NCBI GenBank assembly: GCA_910587395.1
Contig: CAJULJ010000007.1
Span: forward strand, 1 to 64,000
Direction of reading: 5' to 3'
Source of the DNA: an uncultured Oscillospiraceae bacterium
GTDB lineage: Bacteria; Bacillota; Clostridia; Oscillospirales; Oscillospiraceae
DNA: 64,000 nucleotides
This document shows, piece by piece, positions 1 to 8,991 of this stretch. The translations under genes and the position numbers were made by a program. Numbering within the stretch: position 1 is the first letter of the stretch; each line of letters begins with the position of its first letter. The notes under the pieces are model-generated. The model was not told where the DNA came from. It did not search any database and saw only the letters and a program-made list of their open reading frames with translations.

Positions 1-1222
1 CCACCACCTGGGTGCCGGACCCGGCGGCGATGCGCTTTTTCCGGCTGGAGTTGAGTACAGAGGGGTTTTCCCGCTCATAAGGGGTCATGGACTGGATGAT
101 GGCCTCAATGCGGGCCAGATTGCCTTCATCCACCGACAGGTCCAGCTTCTTGCCGCCCATGCCGGGGAGCATCCCGGCAATGTCCTCCATGGAGCCCATA
201 CTCTTGAGCTGGATGAGCTGATCGTAGAAATCAGCCAGGGTGAACTTGTTTTTGCGCAGCCGCTCCATCTGCTCGGCTGCTTTTTTGGCGTCCAGGTTCT
301 GCTCCGCCTTTTCGATAAGGGAGAGCACGTCGCCCATCCCAAGAATGCGGCCGGCCATACGGTCGGGGTGGAACACCTCCACCGCGTCCAGCTTTTCGCC
401 GGTGCCCGCGAATTTGATGGGCTTTCCCGTGACTGCCCGAATGGACAGAGCCGCGCCGCCTCTGGCGTCGCCGTCCAGCTTGGTGAGCATGACGCCGTCG
501 ATGTCCAGCGCGTCGTCAAAGGCTTTTGCGGCGGTGACTGCGTCCTGGCCGATCATGGCGTCCACCACCAGCAGGATCTCGGTGGGAGTTACCGCCTCCT
601 TGACCCGCCGCAGTTCATCCATCAGCGTTTCATCCACATGGAGCCGGCCGGCAGTATCCAGGAATACCATGTCGTTGCCGTGGCGCTTGGCGTGTTCCAC
701 AGCGGCTTTCGCGATATCCACCGGGTCGATCTGACCCATCTGAAACACGGGGATGTCCAGCTGGTCGCCTACCACCTCTAATTGCTTGATGGCGGCGGGG
801 CGGTACACGTCGCAGGCGGCGAGCAACGGCCGCTTGCCCTGCTTTTTCATCAACCCCGCCAGTTTGGCGCCGTTGGTGGTCTTGCCCGCGCCCTGGAGAC
901 CCACCAGCATCACAATGGTGGGCGGGGCGGAGGAGATGGTCAGTTTGCTGTCGCCGCCGCCCATGAGCTGGGTGAGCTCCTCATTGACGATTTTCACGAT
1001 CATCTGGGCGGGGGTGAGGGACTCCATCACGTCCTGCCCCACGGCCCGCTCAGTGACCGAGGCCACAAAGCTCTTGACCACCTTGAAATTGACGTCCGCT
1101 TCCAGGAGGGCCATTTTGATCTCCTTCATGGCCTCCTTTACGTCGGCCTCGGACAGACGGCCCTTGCCGCGCAGACGCTTGAATACGTTGGACAGCTTGT
1201 CGGTGAGACTTTCAAATGCCAT
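1..1222 (-). CDS. ffh: Signal recognition particle protein Ffh (3' end outside window)
   Basis: GTPase of the signal recognition particle, which brings ribosomes making membrane and secreted proteins to the FtsY receptor. About 407 residues are visible. The N domain is followed by the G domain, with P-loop GLQGAGKTT (about residues 108-116), DTAGR and TKLDGDARGG. The methionine-rich M domain reaches the RNA-contact stretch SSRKKRIAAGSGT, so only a few dozen C-terminal residues are missing beyond base 1. The ATG at 1222 has GGAG 8 bases upstream, inside the end of ylxM, so the two genes are probably translationally coupled. Gene order ylxM-ffh is the usual Firmicutes arrangement. Confidence 0.97.
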   Translation of the reverse strand, partial: MAFESLTDKLSNVFKRLRGKGRLSEADVKEAMKEIKMALLEADVNFKVVKSFVASVTERAVGQDVMESLTPAQMIVKIVNEELTQLMGGGDSKLTISSAPPTIVMLVGLQGAGKTTNGAKLAGLMKKQGKRPLLAACDVYRPAAIKQLEVVGDQLDIPVFQMGQIDPVDIAKAAVEHAKRHGNDMVFLDTAGRLHVDETLMDELRRVKEAVTPTEILLVVDAMIGQDAVTAAKAFDDALDIDGVMLTKLDGDARGGAALSIRAVTGKPIKFAGTGEKLDAVEVFHPDRMAGRILGMGDVLSLIEKAEQNLDAKKAAEQMERLRKNKFTLADFYDQLIQLKSMGSMEDIAGMLPGMGGKKLDLSVDEGNLARIEAIIQSMTPYERENPSVLNSSRKKRIAAGSGTQVV

Positions 1223-1227
1223 AACAG

Positions 1228-1599
1228 TTACTCCTGCTCCAGTTTGGCCGTGTTTTCCTTGATGGTGCGGGCGATTTCGTCCAGCATGGCGTCGTTGTAA
1301 CTGCGCCGGTCAATGGACTGGAGCAGCCGGTCGGCGGCGGCGTCGATGGCGGCAATGGCCGATCTGGACTGTTGAAAGCGGCGGATGATATGGGTTTTGT
1401 CCTCAATCTCGGTCATGGCCGCCTCGGCACGGACGATGACATCCCGCACGCCCTGGCGGGAGATGCCGTAATTCTCCGCGATCTCGGCCAGGGACAGGTC
1501 CTCGTTGTAATAGAGGTCATAGAATTCCCGCTGGCGCTCAGTGAGCAGATCGCCGTAAAAATCAAACAGCATGGCCATACGGTATGCCTGATTTTTCAT
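1228..1599 (-). CDS. ylxM: YlxM/p13-like helix-turn-helix protein
   Basis: Small DNA-binding-like protein (123 aa) of the YlxM family, nearly always found just upstream of ffh in Firmicutes; it has been linked to SRP function. The helix-turn-helix resembles sigma region 4: LTERQREFYDLYY, then LSLAEIAENYGISRQGVRD. I use the ATG at 1599 (MKNQAYRMAM), not the in-frame ATG at 1617, because GGAGG (1609-1613) sits about 9 bases upstream of it. The stop lies 5 bases before the ffh start. It is transcribed from the promoter at 1654-1682. Confidence 0.9.
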   Translation of the reverse strand: MKNQAYRMAMLFDFYGDLLTERQREFYDLYYNEDLSLAEIAENYGISRQGVRDVIVRAEAAMTEIEDKTHIIRRFQQSRSAIAAIDAAADRLLQSIDRRSYNDAMLDEIARTIKENTAKLEQE

Positions 1600-1653
1600 G
1601 GAACCCCGCCTCCACAAGATGTTGTGTAAAGTTTATGAACTTTACAATGTGGT

Positions 1654-1682
1654 ACTATACCACAAACGCTGCAAAAAGTCAA
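1654..1682 (-). promoter_or_regulatory. Sigma-A type promoter of ylxM-ffh, embedded in dyads
   Basis: On the minus strand TTGACT (1682-1677) and TATAGT (1659-1654) are 17 bases apart. The -10 sits inside the dyad TGTGGTA-cta-TACCACA (1648-1664). A second dyad, TGTAAAGTT-tatg-AACTTTACA (1625-1646), lies at the expected transcript start. Confidence 0.7.
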
Positions 1683-1753
1683 GAAGAAAATACCCGGATT
1701 TCTCCATTTGCACGCTGTTTCAAAAAAATTTACCATTCTGAGCAAAATAACAG

Positions 1754-1782
1754 GTGTCAAACCATGAGCTATGATGTATAAT
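1754..1782 (+). promoter_or_regulatory. Probable promoter of the M16-lgt-folD operon
   Basis: A perfect TATAAT at 1777-1782 lies 40 bases before the first start codon. The -35 is weak (GTGTCA at 1754-1759, 17-base spacer). Confidence 0.5.
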
Positions 1783-1821
1783 ACTGATTCAGAGAATTTT
1801 TCACCAATGAGGAGGAAGGCT

Positions 1822-3099
1822 ATGCAGCAGCATTGGAAGCGGCTGGCGGATGGCGTGGAGCTGGCCGTGACTCAAACAGATAAATTCAAAACTGGACTGT
1901 TGGCGGTTGCGCTCACCGTTCCGCTCAGTGCGGATACTGCCACGACTGGGGCGCTCATTCCGGAGGTGCTTTACCGAGGCAGCCGAAAGTATCCGGATAT
2001 GGAAAAGCTGTCTGCCGCCACTGATACGCTGTACGGCGCGTCGCTGAGCACCGGGGTGCGCCAGCGGGGGGAGAGCCAGTGCGTCAGTGTGCTGTGCAGC
2101 TTCATTGATGACCGTTATGCGCTGGACGGCTCGGCGGTGCTGGAGCCCGCCGCCGCCCTCATGGGGGAGGTTTTGCTGGACCCGGACCTCCAGGACGGTG
2201 TGTTTCGTCGGGATTACGTGGAGTCAGAGGGGGCAAATCTGGCCGACCGAATCCAGGCCCGGGTCAATGATAAGCGGGGATGGACGATTTTCCGGCTCAT
2301 CCAGGAGATGTGCGCCGGGGAAGCCTATGCCTTGGACAAACTGGGAAATGCAGAACAGGCCAGGAATATGACGGCTGAAAAGCTTTGGGCTGATTACCAG
2401 TTCCTGTGTTCCGGCGCAAAAGTGACGTTTTATTACGGCGGCGCTGCTCAGCCGGCGCGGGTGGAGGACGCTGTTCGCCGCTCCTTTGCGCCGATTCTGA
2501 CAGGACGGACTGCGCCGGTGGATTGTCTGGTGGTGGCGGAACCGAAAGGTCCCGTGCGTACGGTAACCGATTCCATGGACGTGACCCAGGGGAAGCTGGC
2601 CATGGGGTTTCGCACCGGCGGGGTAACCATCGGCAGCGGAGATTATCCCGCTCTGCTGGTTTGCAACGCCCTGTATGGCGGCAGCGCCAACTCCAAGCTG
2701 TTCGTCAACGTGCGGGAGAAGCAAAGTCTCTGCTATTATGCCTCGTCCATGTTGGATAAAATCAAAGGGCTGATGGTGGTATCCTCCGGGGTGGAGTTCT
2801 CCCAGTTTGACCGGGCGCAGGAGTCCATTTTAGACCAGTTGAGCGCAGTACAAAAGGGCAATTTCACCAAAGAGGAGCTGACCGCCGCTGCCCGAACAGT
2901 GTCCAACAGTCTCCGAGGCCGGGCGGACAGTCAGGGTCAGATGGAGGACGACCAGCTCACCCGGCTTCTGTTTCACTTTGACCAGGATGGAGAGGACCTG
3001 ATTGAGGCGGTGGAGTCGGTGACGGCGGATCAGGTGGTGGAGGCAGCGCAGAAGCTGAAGCTGGATACTGTTTACCGCCTGACAGGGAAGGAGGACTGA
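1822..3099 (+). CDS. M16-family peptidase-like protein, YfmF type (no zinc motif)
   Basis: Protein of 425 aa with the M16 (pitrilysin/processing peptidase) fold. The HxxEH zinc motif expected near the N terminus is absent: the matching stretch reads IPEVLYRGSRKYPD. It is therefore probably the non-catalytic half of a heterodimer with the next gene. Such YfmF/YfmH pairs are known in Firmicutes; in Bacillus they have been tied to EF-P modification. The ATG at 1822 is preferred over 1771 because GGAGG at 1811-1815 is correctly spaced. The gap to the next gene is 4 bases. Confidence 0.85.
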   Translation: MQQHWKRLADGVELAVTQTDKFKTGLLAVALTVPLSADTATTGALIPEVLYRGSRKYPDMEKLSAATDTLYGASLSTGVRQRGESQCVSVLCSFIDDRYALDGSAVLEPAAALMGEVLLDPDLQDGVFRRDYVESEGANLADRIQARVNDKRGWTIFRLIQEMCAGEAYALDKLGNAEQARNMTAEKLWADYQFLCSGAKVTFYYGGAAQPARVEDAVRRSFAPILTGRTAPVDCLVVAEPKGPVRTVTDSMDVTQGKLAMGFRTGGVTIGSGDYPALLVCNALYGGSANSKLFVNVREKQSLCYYASSMLDKIKGLMVVSSGVEFSQFDRAQESILDQLSAVQKGNFTKEELTAAARTVSNSLRGRADSQGQMEDDQLTRLLFHFDQDGEDLIEAVESVTADQVVEAAQKLKLDTVYRLTGKED

Positions 3100-3103
3100 C
3101 ACC

Positions 3104-4375
3104 ATGGATAAGCTGGAATACACCACTCTGGGCCAGACTGTCCACCACTGCCTTCTGCCCAACGGGCTGAACATCTATGTGGATGTGCGCCCGGAGTTTG
3201 GCAAGCAATTTGCTTTTTTTGCCACCCGCTACGGTGGAATGGACCTGCGTTTCCGGGGAGAGGACGGCGAGTGGCTGGACACTCCGGCGGGAGTGGCCCA
3301 TTTTCTGGAGCATAAGACCTTTGACACGGAGGATGGGAACGCCCTCCAGCGTATGGCCGCCAACGGCGTGGACCCAAACGCGTTCACGTCATCCTCTATG
3401 ACGGGCTATTATTTCGACGGAGTGCAGGGCTTTGAGGAAAATTTGCGCACTTTGCTGTCCTTTGTGTCCGTGCCGTGGTTCACCCCTGAGAGCGTGGATA
3501 AGGAACAGGGCATTATCGGACAGGAAATTCGTATGTGTGAGGACGACCCCAACGATGAAGCGTATTACCGTCTGCTGGAGGCCATGTATGTGAACCACCC
3601 TGTGCGTAACCGGGTGGCGGGAACGGTGGAATCCATCTCCCATATCACGGCGGACACCCTCTATCAGTGTCACCGGGCTTTCTACCGGCCGGGGAACATG
3701 GTGCTGTGCGCGGCGGGAAATATCGACCCCCAGCAGGTGGTGGACATTGCCCGGGAAGTCCTGGCCAGCGAGCCCTCCTCGGCAGCGCTTACCGATCACG
3801 GTCAGATGGAGCCGAATCAAGTAGAGGAGCGGCTCACCCGGCGGACGATGCCGGTGTCCATGCCGCTGTTTGCGCTGGGGTTTAAGGGGACTCCGGCGGC
3901 AAAAGGGGCTGGTCTGCGCCAGCGTTTGGTGGCGGAGCTTGTGTGTGATGTGCTGTTCAGTCCCTCCGCGCCACTCTATAACCGGCTGTATGAGCAGGGG
4001 CTGCTCAACAGCTCCTTCGGCGGCTTTTACAGCGACGGCCCCGGCTGTGCCTTTATCGTGGCGGATGGAGAGAGCCGGGACCCGGAGCGGGTACGGGACG
4101 AGGTGCTGAAAGAAGCGGGCCGTCTGGCAGCGGAGGGCATCGGCCAAGAGCTGTGGGACCGGCTGAAAAGGGCGGCCTATGGCGCCATGGTGCGCCGTCT
4201 CAATTCCATGGAAGATACCTGTGTCGAACTGGCCGAGGCCTATTTTGACGGGGAGGACTACCTCAGTTTCCCTCAGGTGTTCCAGAGTATTGAGCGCCCG
4301 GACGGAGAGGGACTTCTGCGGTCCTGGTGCGTGGAGGAGCGCGCGGCTTTGTCGATTATCGCGCCGGAAAACTAA
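3104..4375 (+). CDS. M16-family zinc peptidase, YfmH type
   Basis: Protein of 423 aa, likely the catalytic member of the M16 pair. The inverted zinc motif HFLEH is at residues 66-70, and a downstream acidic segment around NDEAYYRLLEAMY could supply the third ligand. There is no signal peptide, so a cytoplasmic location is likely. GGAGG lies about 9 bases before the ATG, inside the end of the preceding gene. lgt follows after 16-22 bases, so the genes look co-transcribed. The substrate cannot be read from the sequence. Confidence 0.88.
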   Translation: MDKLEYTTLGQTVHHCLLPNGLNIYVDVRPEFGKQFAFFATRYGGMDLRFRGEDGEWLDTPAGVAHFLEHKTFDTEDGNALQRMAANGVDPNAFTSSSMTGYYFDGVQGFEENLRTLLSFVSVPWFTPESVDKEQGIIGQEIRMCEDDPNDEAYYRLLEAMYVNHPVRNRVAGTVESISHITADTLYQCHRAFYRPGNMVLCAAGNIDPQQVVDIAREVLASEPSSAALTDHGQMEPNQVEERLTRRTMPVSMPLFALGFKGTPAAKGAGLRQRLVAELVCDVLFSPSAPLYNRLYEQGLLNSSFGGFYSDGPGCAFIVADGESRDPERVRDEVLKEAGRLAAEGIGQELWDRLKRAAYGAMVRRLNSMEDTCVELAEAYFDGEDYLSFPQVFQSIERPDGEGLLRSWCVEERAALSIIAPEN

Positions 4376-4397
4376 ACAGATATAAAGAGGAATGACC

Positions 4398-5426
4398 ATG
4401 ACAAACATCGTTTCTTTTCCCGGCCTGGGGCTGGAATTTGAGCTGAACCGGGTGGCATTTTCTGTGTTCGGCCATAATATCTACTGGTACGGCATCATCA
4501 TTGCCGCTGGCTTCCTGCTGGCGGTGGCCTATGGGCTGTGGCGGGCGCCTCGGTTTTCCATGGACCCAGATGTCATTACCGACGCCATTTTTGTGGTGGT
4601 GCCGTCTGCCATTGTGGGCACCCGGGCCTACTACGTGATTTTCAATCCATCGGTATGCTTCAATCCAGACGGCTCGTTCAGCTTTTTGAACATGATCGCT
4701 TTTTGGGACGGTGGGCTGGCTATTTACGGCGGCGTCATTGCCACGGTGATTTCGGCCCTCATCTTTTGCAAGGTCCGCAAAGTGGATTTCTGGAGCGGCA
4801 TGGACATCACCGTCTACGGCCTGCTCATTGGGCAGATGATCGGCCGGTGGGGGAATTTTGTCAATGTGGAGGCCTACGGCAGCGTTACCGACCTGCCATG
4901 GCGGATGTGCTCCGAGTCCATCGCCAGTGAGCTGTGGCGGAAGGGCCTGCTGGAGTCCCAGGAGATGTATCAGAGTATTTTGGACGGGACATTGGGCGTT
5001 CATCCCACATTTTTGTATGAGTCCATGTGGAACCTGCTGGGTTTCATCTTGCTGGTCCTGTTGGCGAAAAAGGGCCGGAAATTCAACGGCCAGATGTTCC
5101 TCAGCTACGTGATTTGGTACGGCCTGGGCCGAACGGCCATCGAGGGTCTGCGTACAGACAGCCTGTATTTCTTCGGCACACCTATCCGCTCGTCCCAGAT
5201 GGTGGGAATTATGTCGGCGCTGGCGGCCATTGGCCTGTATGTACTGCGCCTGAAAACCGCCGGGCCTGCCTCGCCCCCCTTTGTGAAAGGGGAAAAGGCG
5301 GCGGCGTCCCAGCTGGTGATGGAAGAAGCCGCGCCGGAAACCGCAGAGACGGCGGAACCCGCTTTGGCGGAGGAGCTCAAGGACGAAAACAAGGAGGAGA
5401 AGCGAGATGGCGGCGACCCTGATTGA
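4398..5426 (+). CDS. lgt: Prolipoprotein diacylglyceryl transferase
   Basis: Integral membrane enzyme that moves a diacylglyceryl group from phosphatidylglycerol to the lipobox cysteine of prolipoproteins. Family hallmarks visible: the N-terminal segment IYWYGIIIAAGFLLAV, GRWGNFVNVEAYG, and HPTFLYESMWNL. An ATG also occurs at 4392, but AGAGG (4386-4390) is spaced correctly only for 4398. The 342-aa protein ends in an unusual tail of about 50 residues rich in Ala and Glu, reading into the folD start; the ORFs overlap by 20 bases. Confidence 0.96.
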   Translation: MTNIVSFPGLGLEFELNRVAFSVFGHNIYWYGIIIAAGFLLAVAYGLWRAPRFSMDPDVITDAIFVVVPSAIVGTRAYYVIFNPSVCFNPDGSFSFLNMIAFWDGGLAIYGGVIATVISALIFCKVRKVDFWSGMDITVYGLLIGQMIGRWGNFVNVEAYGSVTDLPWRMCSESIASELWRKGLLESQEMYQSILDGTLGVHPTFLYESMWNLLGFILLVLLAKKGRKFNGQMFLSYVIWYGLGRTAIEGLRTDSLYFFGTPIRSSQMVGIMSALAAIGLYVLRLKTAGPASPPFVKGEKAAASQLVMEEAAPETAETAEPALAEELKDENKEEKRDGGDPD

Positions 5427-6255
5427 TGGAAAAGCCCTGGCGGCCAAGCTGAAAAAGAGCGTTCTGGAGGAGGCGGGGACTCTGCCCCGCAGGCCTGGAC
5501 TGGCGGTGATTTTGGTGGGGGACGACCCCGCCTCCCGTGTTTACGTGACCAGCAAGCGGAGAGACTGTGAGGAGTGCGGCTTTTACAGCGAAGAGTATGC
5601 TTTGCCTGCTGAGACCACTCAAACACAGCTGTTGGACCTGATAGCTGAGCTGAATGGCCGTAAGGACATTGACGGCATTCTGGTTCAGCTGCCCCTGCCC
5701 AAGGGCTTGGATGAGCGGGAGGTGCTGCTGGCCATCGATTCGGCCAAGGATGTGGATTGTTTCCACCCTTATAACGTGGGCCAGCTCACCATCGGCACGC
5801 CGGTGTTCCAGCCTTGCACCCCCGGCGGTGTGATGGAAATGCTCCGGGAGTACGGGATCGACCCGGCAGGGAAGCGGTGCGTGGTGCTGGGCAGGTCCAA
5901 TATTGTGGGCAAACCGATGGCTCTGCTGCTGCTCCATGCCAACGGCACGGTGGTGATGTGTCACTCCAAGACGCCGGACATGAAAGAGCTGGCAGCCTCC
6001 GCCGACATTTTAGTGTCCGCTGTGGGTAAGACGGGTCTGGTTACAGCCGACATGGTGAAGGAAGGGGCCGTGGTGATCGACGTGGCTATGAACCGCAGCG
6101 ACACGGGAAAGCTGTGCGGTGATGTATGCTTTGAAGAAGCAGCTGTAAAGGCATCCTACATCACACCAGTTCCTGGAGGCGTAGGCCCCATGACCCGCGC
6201 CATGCTGATGAAAAATACCCTGACGGCGGCAAAGCTCCATCTGCTTTTTCTTTGA
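5407..6255 (+). CDS. folD: Methylenetetrahydrofolate dehydrogenase / cyclohydrolase
   Basis: Bifunctional FolD (282 aa), interconverting 5,10-methylene-, methenyl- and 10-formyl-tetrahydrofolate in one-carbon metabolism. Signature stretches: DGILVQLPLPKGLD, the Rossmann motif GRSNIVGKPMALLLL, and PVPGGVGPMTRAML near the C terminus. GGAGG lies 9 bases before the ATG, within the end of lgt. glyA, another one-carbon gene, lies 2.7 kb downstream. The stop codon falls within an imperfect hairpin (about 6239-6270). Confidence 0.97.
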   Translation: MAATLIDGKALAAKLKKSVLEEAGTLPRRPGLAVILVGDDPASRVYVTSKRRDCEECGFYSEEYALPAETTQTQLLDLIAELNGRKDIDGILVQLPLPKGLDEREVLLAIDSAKDVDCFHPYNVGQLTIGTPVFQPCTPGGVMEMLREYGIDPAGKRCVVLGRSNIVGKPMALLLLHANGTVVMCHSKTPDMKELAASADILVSAVGKTGLVTADMVKEGAVVIDVAMNRSDTGKLCGDVCFEEAAVKASYITPVPGGVGPMTRAMLMKNTLTAAKLHLLFL

Positions 6256-6530
6256 AAAGAAAAGCAGGCAGAAAGAAACTTTTAGACCGTGACGAAAGCG
6301 GGTGGAAACCGTTGCGTTTCCGTGCGACAACGAAAACAGGGCGGTCATATGGAGAATAATTGAATCAATGATTTTTCGGGCGGGGCAGAAACGAATCGGT
6401 TTTTGCCCCGCCTTGAACAATCGAAATGAAAATAGAGGGGAGCCGCCGAAGGCAAAAAATTTTTCGTATCATCAACAATTTTCCCTCGTCGATTGTGTAG
6501 TAGGCAGAGAGATGAAAGGAGGCGATTTCC
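6256..6530. other. Gap between folD and the ECF sigma gene
   Basis: No gene seen. It holds a GC-rich inverted repeat GGCGGGGCA...TGCCCCGCC (about 6378-6412) without a following T-run, and a smaller one GGAAAC-cgttgc-GTTTCC near 6303. I could not identify a convincing promoter for the sigma gene. Confidence 0.5.
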
Positions 6531-7028
6531 ATGGGGCACACAGGATTTTCCCAGGAGGAGCTGGCCAACCTCTATCAGCGGCAGTTCAGAATGGTTTACC
6601 AAATCTGTCTGGTGCTGATGAAAAATGTGCCCGATGCGGAGGACGCCGCCCAGACCGTCTTTCGCAAGGCGATGGAGCGGGCCGAGCCCTTCCGTGATCC
6701 GGAGCACGAGAAGGCTTGGCTTATCGTCACCGCCCGGAATGAGTGCCGCAATCAGCTCAAGCACTGGTGGCGCACCCGGAGGGCGGACAGCGGGGCATTG
6801 GATTCCCTCACCTGGGAGCAGCCCCGGGACCAGGAGGTATGGGATCAGGTGGCGGCGCTGCCCGAGCACCACCGGCTGGTGCTCTATCTCCACTACTATC
6901 AGGGCTACACCACCGGAGAAATCGCGGACATGCTGGGGGAGAATTCCTCCACGGTGCGCTCCCGGCTGGCCCAGGCCCGGAGGAAACTGAAACTCAAGCT
7001 GGAGGAGGAAGGTTATGGAAAGGCATGA
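6531..7028 (+). CDS. ECF-type RNA polymerase sigma factor
   Basis: Sigma-70 family protein of 165 aa containing only regions 2 and 4. Region 2 reads LYQRQFRMVYQICLVLMKNVPDAEDAAQTVF; region 4 has the helix-turn-helix YTTGEIADMLGENSSTVRSRLAQARRKL. AAGGAGG lies 8-9 bases before the ATG. The 3' end overlaps the next gene by 14 bases, which fits translational coupling with a regulator or target. The signal sensed is unknown. Confidence 0.92.
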   Translation: MGHTGFSQEELANLYQRQFRMVYQICLVLMKNVPDAEDAAQTVFRKAMERAEPFRDPEHEKAWLIVTARNECRNQLKHWWRTRRADSGALDSLTWEQPRDQEVWDQVAALPEHHRLVLYLHYYQGYTTGEIADMLGENSSTVRSRLAQARRKLKLKLEEEGYGKA

Positions 7029-8148
7029 GCTGAACAGGATGTTCGATGGACTGACTCCTGACCCGCAGCAGGAGTGGGAGATGTTGAAAAAACTCCTCCA
7101 GGACGGTGCAAGGAGGAAAAAACCGATGAAAAATTGGAAACAGATCGTTGCGGGAGCGGCAGCGGCCGCTCTGCTGGTGACGGGAGCAACCGCCGCCGCG
7201 ATGCCGGGGCTGAGCCAGCGGCTGCTGTCGTATCTCGGCGTATCGCCGGAGAATGCCCAGACGGCGGGTCTACTGGCCCCAGGGGCCATGGCGGTGGATG
7301 TCGTTAAGGAGGACAACGGAGCCAAGCTCCACATCACCCAGGTCCTGCGGGACCGCACCTCTATCATGGTGCTGGCCGACTTCACCGCCCCGGAAGGGAC
7401 GTCCCTGAAAATGGGGGACCCGGATTCCGAAAAGGTGTTTATTGGGAGCGACGGTTTTTATGGCGGCGGCGAACACTATTTCATGGACGAAGCCGGGGAA
7501 AAGATCGATCTGAGAATCTACCGCAATTATATCTACCAATGGGAGATTTTAGAGGACGATGATCCAGCGGATAACCATTTGTCCGCCATGTTTGTCATCA
7601 AGCTGCCCCAGGGTGATATGCTGCGCGGAAAGGCGGTTTCCATGCGGGTGCCTGTGGGGACATTGAGCTACTCGGTTTGGGATGAGGAAACCGAAAAGCC
7701 ACGTTTTGTCGAAGTCTACTCCGGCGACTGGAGCTGCGATGTTCCCCTGCCTCAGAAGGACATCGGCTGGACTCAGCAGGTCGACCGCGCCGTGGGCGAA
7801 CTGGACGGGGCAAAAATTACTGTAAAGGAGTTGTACTTGTCTCCAGTAAACCTGCTGGTCACTTTGGGCCGGGAGGGCGGAGAGAACCTTAGCGGCGACG
7901 TCGAGTTCCACTGGCTGGGCCTGCTCGGCGTGAAGGATATCGTTCTTAAGGACAAGGATGGGAATACGATTGCCATGGGAGACAGTCAGTCCGGCAGTGG
8001 AATGATTGAGGACACGGAAAGCACAAATATGTTCCGCCTGTCTGAGATCACCAACCCTGCCAGCTTCCAGGGCGGGAGCATCACCCTTAACCTGGGCTGC
8101 GGCACAGTCACCATTCCGCTGGATGATTTGACGCCAGTGGAGCCGTAA
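7015..8148 (+). CDS. Membrane-anchored DUF4179-like protein, probable anti-sigma partner
   Basis: Protein of 377 aa: a cytoplasmic N-terminal segment of about 45 residues, one transmembrane helix (IVAGAAAAALLVTGATAAAM, about 43-62), then a large extracytoplasmic beta-rich domain. This layout, directly after and overlapping an ECF sigma gene, matches the sigma/DUF4179 pairs common in Clostridia, where the partner is thought to restrain the sigma factor. No canonical zinc anti-sigma motif (HxxxCxxC) is seen, so the anti-sigma role is inference from context. Confidence 0.75.
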   Translation: MERHELNRMFDGLTPDPQQEWEMLKKLLQDGARRKKPMKNWKQIVAGAAAAALLVTGATAAAMPGLSQRLLSYLGVSPENAQTAGLLAPGAMAVDVVKEDNGAKLHITQVLRDRTSIMVLADFTAPEGTSLKMGDPDSEKVFIGSDGFYGGGEHYFMDEAGEKIDLRIYRNYIYQWEILEDDDPADNHLSAMFVIKLPQGDMLRGKAVSMRVPVGTLSYSVWDEETEKPRFVEVYSGDWSCDVPLPQKDIGWTQQVDRAVGELDGAKITVKELYLSPVNLLVTLGREGGENLSGDVEFHWLGLLGVKDIVLKDKDGNTIAMGDSQSGSGMIEDTESTNMFRLSEITNPASFQGGSITLNLGCGTVTIPLDDLTPVEP

Positions 8149-8165
8149 AACTGACGTTTCAAAGC

Positions 8166-8212
8166 AAAAAGCCCGCCCAGTCCGTGTCGTGGACTGGGTG
8201 GGCTTTTGATTT
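8166..8212. terminator. Bidirectional terminator between DUF4179-like gene and nth
   Basis: The stem AAAAGCCCGCCCAGTCC pairs with GGACTGGGTGGGCTTTT around a 7-base loop, with A/T runs on both sides. It serves the two convergent genes. Confidence 0.85.
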
Positions 8213-8858
8213 ACACTTTGAACTCGGTTTTTGCGTACTTGCACCAGGGCGCACATACGCATTCTCCGCACTTGGCCTTCCGCGCGGTGCACACCGCCCG
8301 CCCATGGAGTACCATCCGGTGGCAGAAATTGTTGGATTCCTCCGGCGGCAGGACGGCCCGGAGCTGGGTTTCCACCTTGGCCGGGTCCTTGGTGCCGTCG
8401 GTGAGGCCCAGCCGCCCGGAAATGCGGATGCAGTGGGTATCCGCCACCACCACGCCGGGGGTGTTGTGCACATCCCCGAGGATTAGGTTAGCGGTTTTGC
8501 GGCCTACACCGGGCAGGTGGAGCAGCTCCTCCATGGTGCCGGGCACCTTGCCACTGTATTCGTTCAGGAGCATTTGGGCACACAGCACCATATCGCGGCT
8601 TTTCGCCCGGAAAAAGCCGCAGGAGTGGATGTACTCGCCCACCTCCTCCGGGTCAGCTTCCGCGAAGGCTTCCAAGGTGGGGAAGCGCTCGTACAGGGCA
8701 GGGGTGACCATATTCACCCGCTCGTCGGTGCACTGGGCGGACAGCCGCACGGCGAACAAAAGCTCGTAGTCCTTTTCGTATTGCAGGGAGCACAGGGAAT
8801 CGGGGTACAGCTCTTTCAGCGCGTCCACGATGGCGCGCACGTCGGTTTCGGTCGTCAT
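8211..8858 (-). CDS. nth: Endonuclease III
   Basis: Base-excision repair DNA glycosylase/AP lyase (215 aa). Visible: helix-hairpin-helix LPGVGRKTANLIL with the catalytic Lys, the downstream catalytic Asp in VVADTHCIRIS, and the C-terminal [4Fe-4S] ligands as C-x6-C-x2-C-x5-C (CTARKAKCGECVCAPWC). The open frame runs upstream to 9152, but the family N terminus and GAGGTGAG (about 8864-8871) point to the ATG at 8858. It converges on the preceding gene and diverges from glyA. Confidence 0.96.
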   Translation of the reverse strand: MTTETDVRAIVDALKELYPDSLCSLQYEKDYELLFAVRLSAQCTDERVNMVTPALYERFPTLEAFAEADPEEVGEYIHSCGFFRAKSRDMVLCAQMLLNEYSGKVPGTMEELLHLPGVGRKTANLILGDVHNTPGVVVADTHCIRISGRLGLTDGTKDPAKVETQLRAVLPPEESNNFCHRMVLHGRAVCTARKAKCGECVCAPWCKYAKTEFKV

Positions 8859-8929
8859 TTGTCTCACCTCGTTGTCAAGGATACCACAATTCGGAGAAAA
8901 AATCGACCCTATTTTTTTCCTCCCGTCAG

Positions 8930-8958
8930 TTGTGTTTTTCTTGGAAAAAGGATATAAT
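8930..8958 (+). promoter_or_regulatory. glyA promoter
   Basis: TTGTGT (8930-8935), a 17-base spacer and TATAAT (8953-8958), giving a leader of about 28 bases before glyA. Confidence 0.75.
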
Positions 8959-8991
8959 GAGGGGACTAAATCTTGAAAGGCGGAGACAGAC

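Noticed and set aside
3389..4408. 339-aa minus-strand frame opposite the M16 peptidase gene
   Set aside because: Shadow frame; the plus-strand protein has HFLEH and full family length.
4356..5447. 363-aa minus-strand frame opposite lgt
   Set aside because: Shadow of lgt; no family features.
8871..8991. Riboswitch before glyA
   Set aside because: The promoter is only 34 bases from the start codon; no room for an aptamer.
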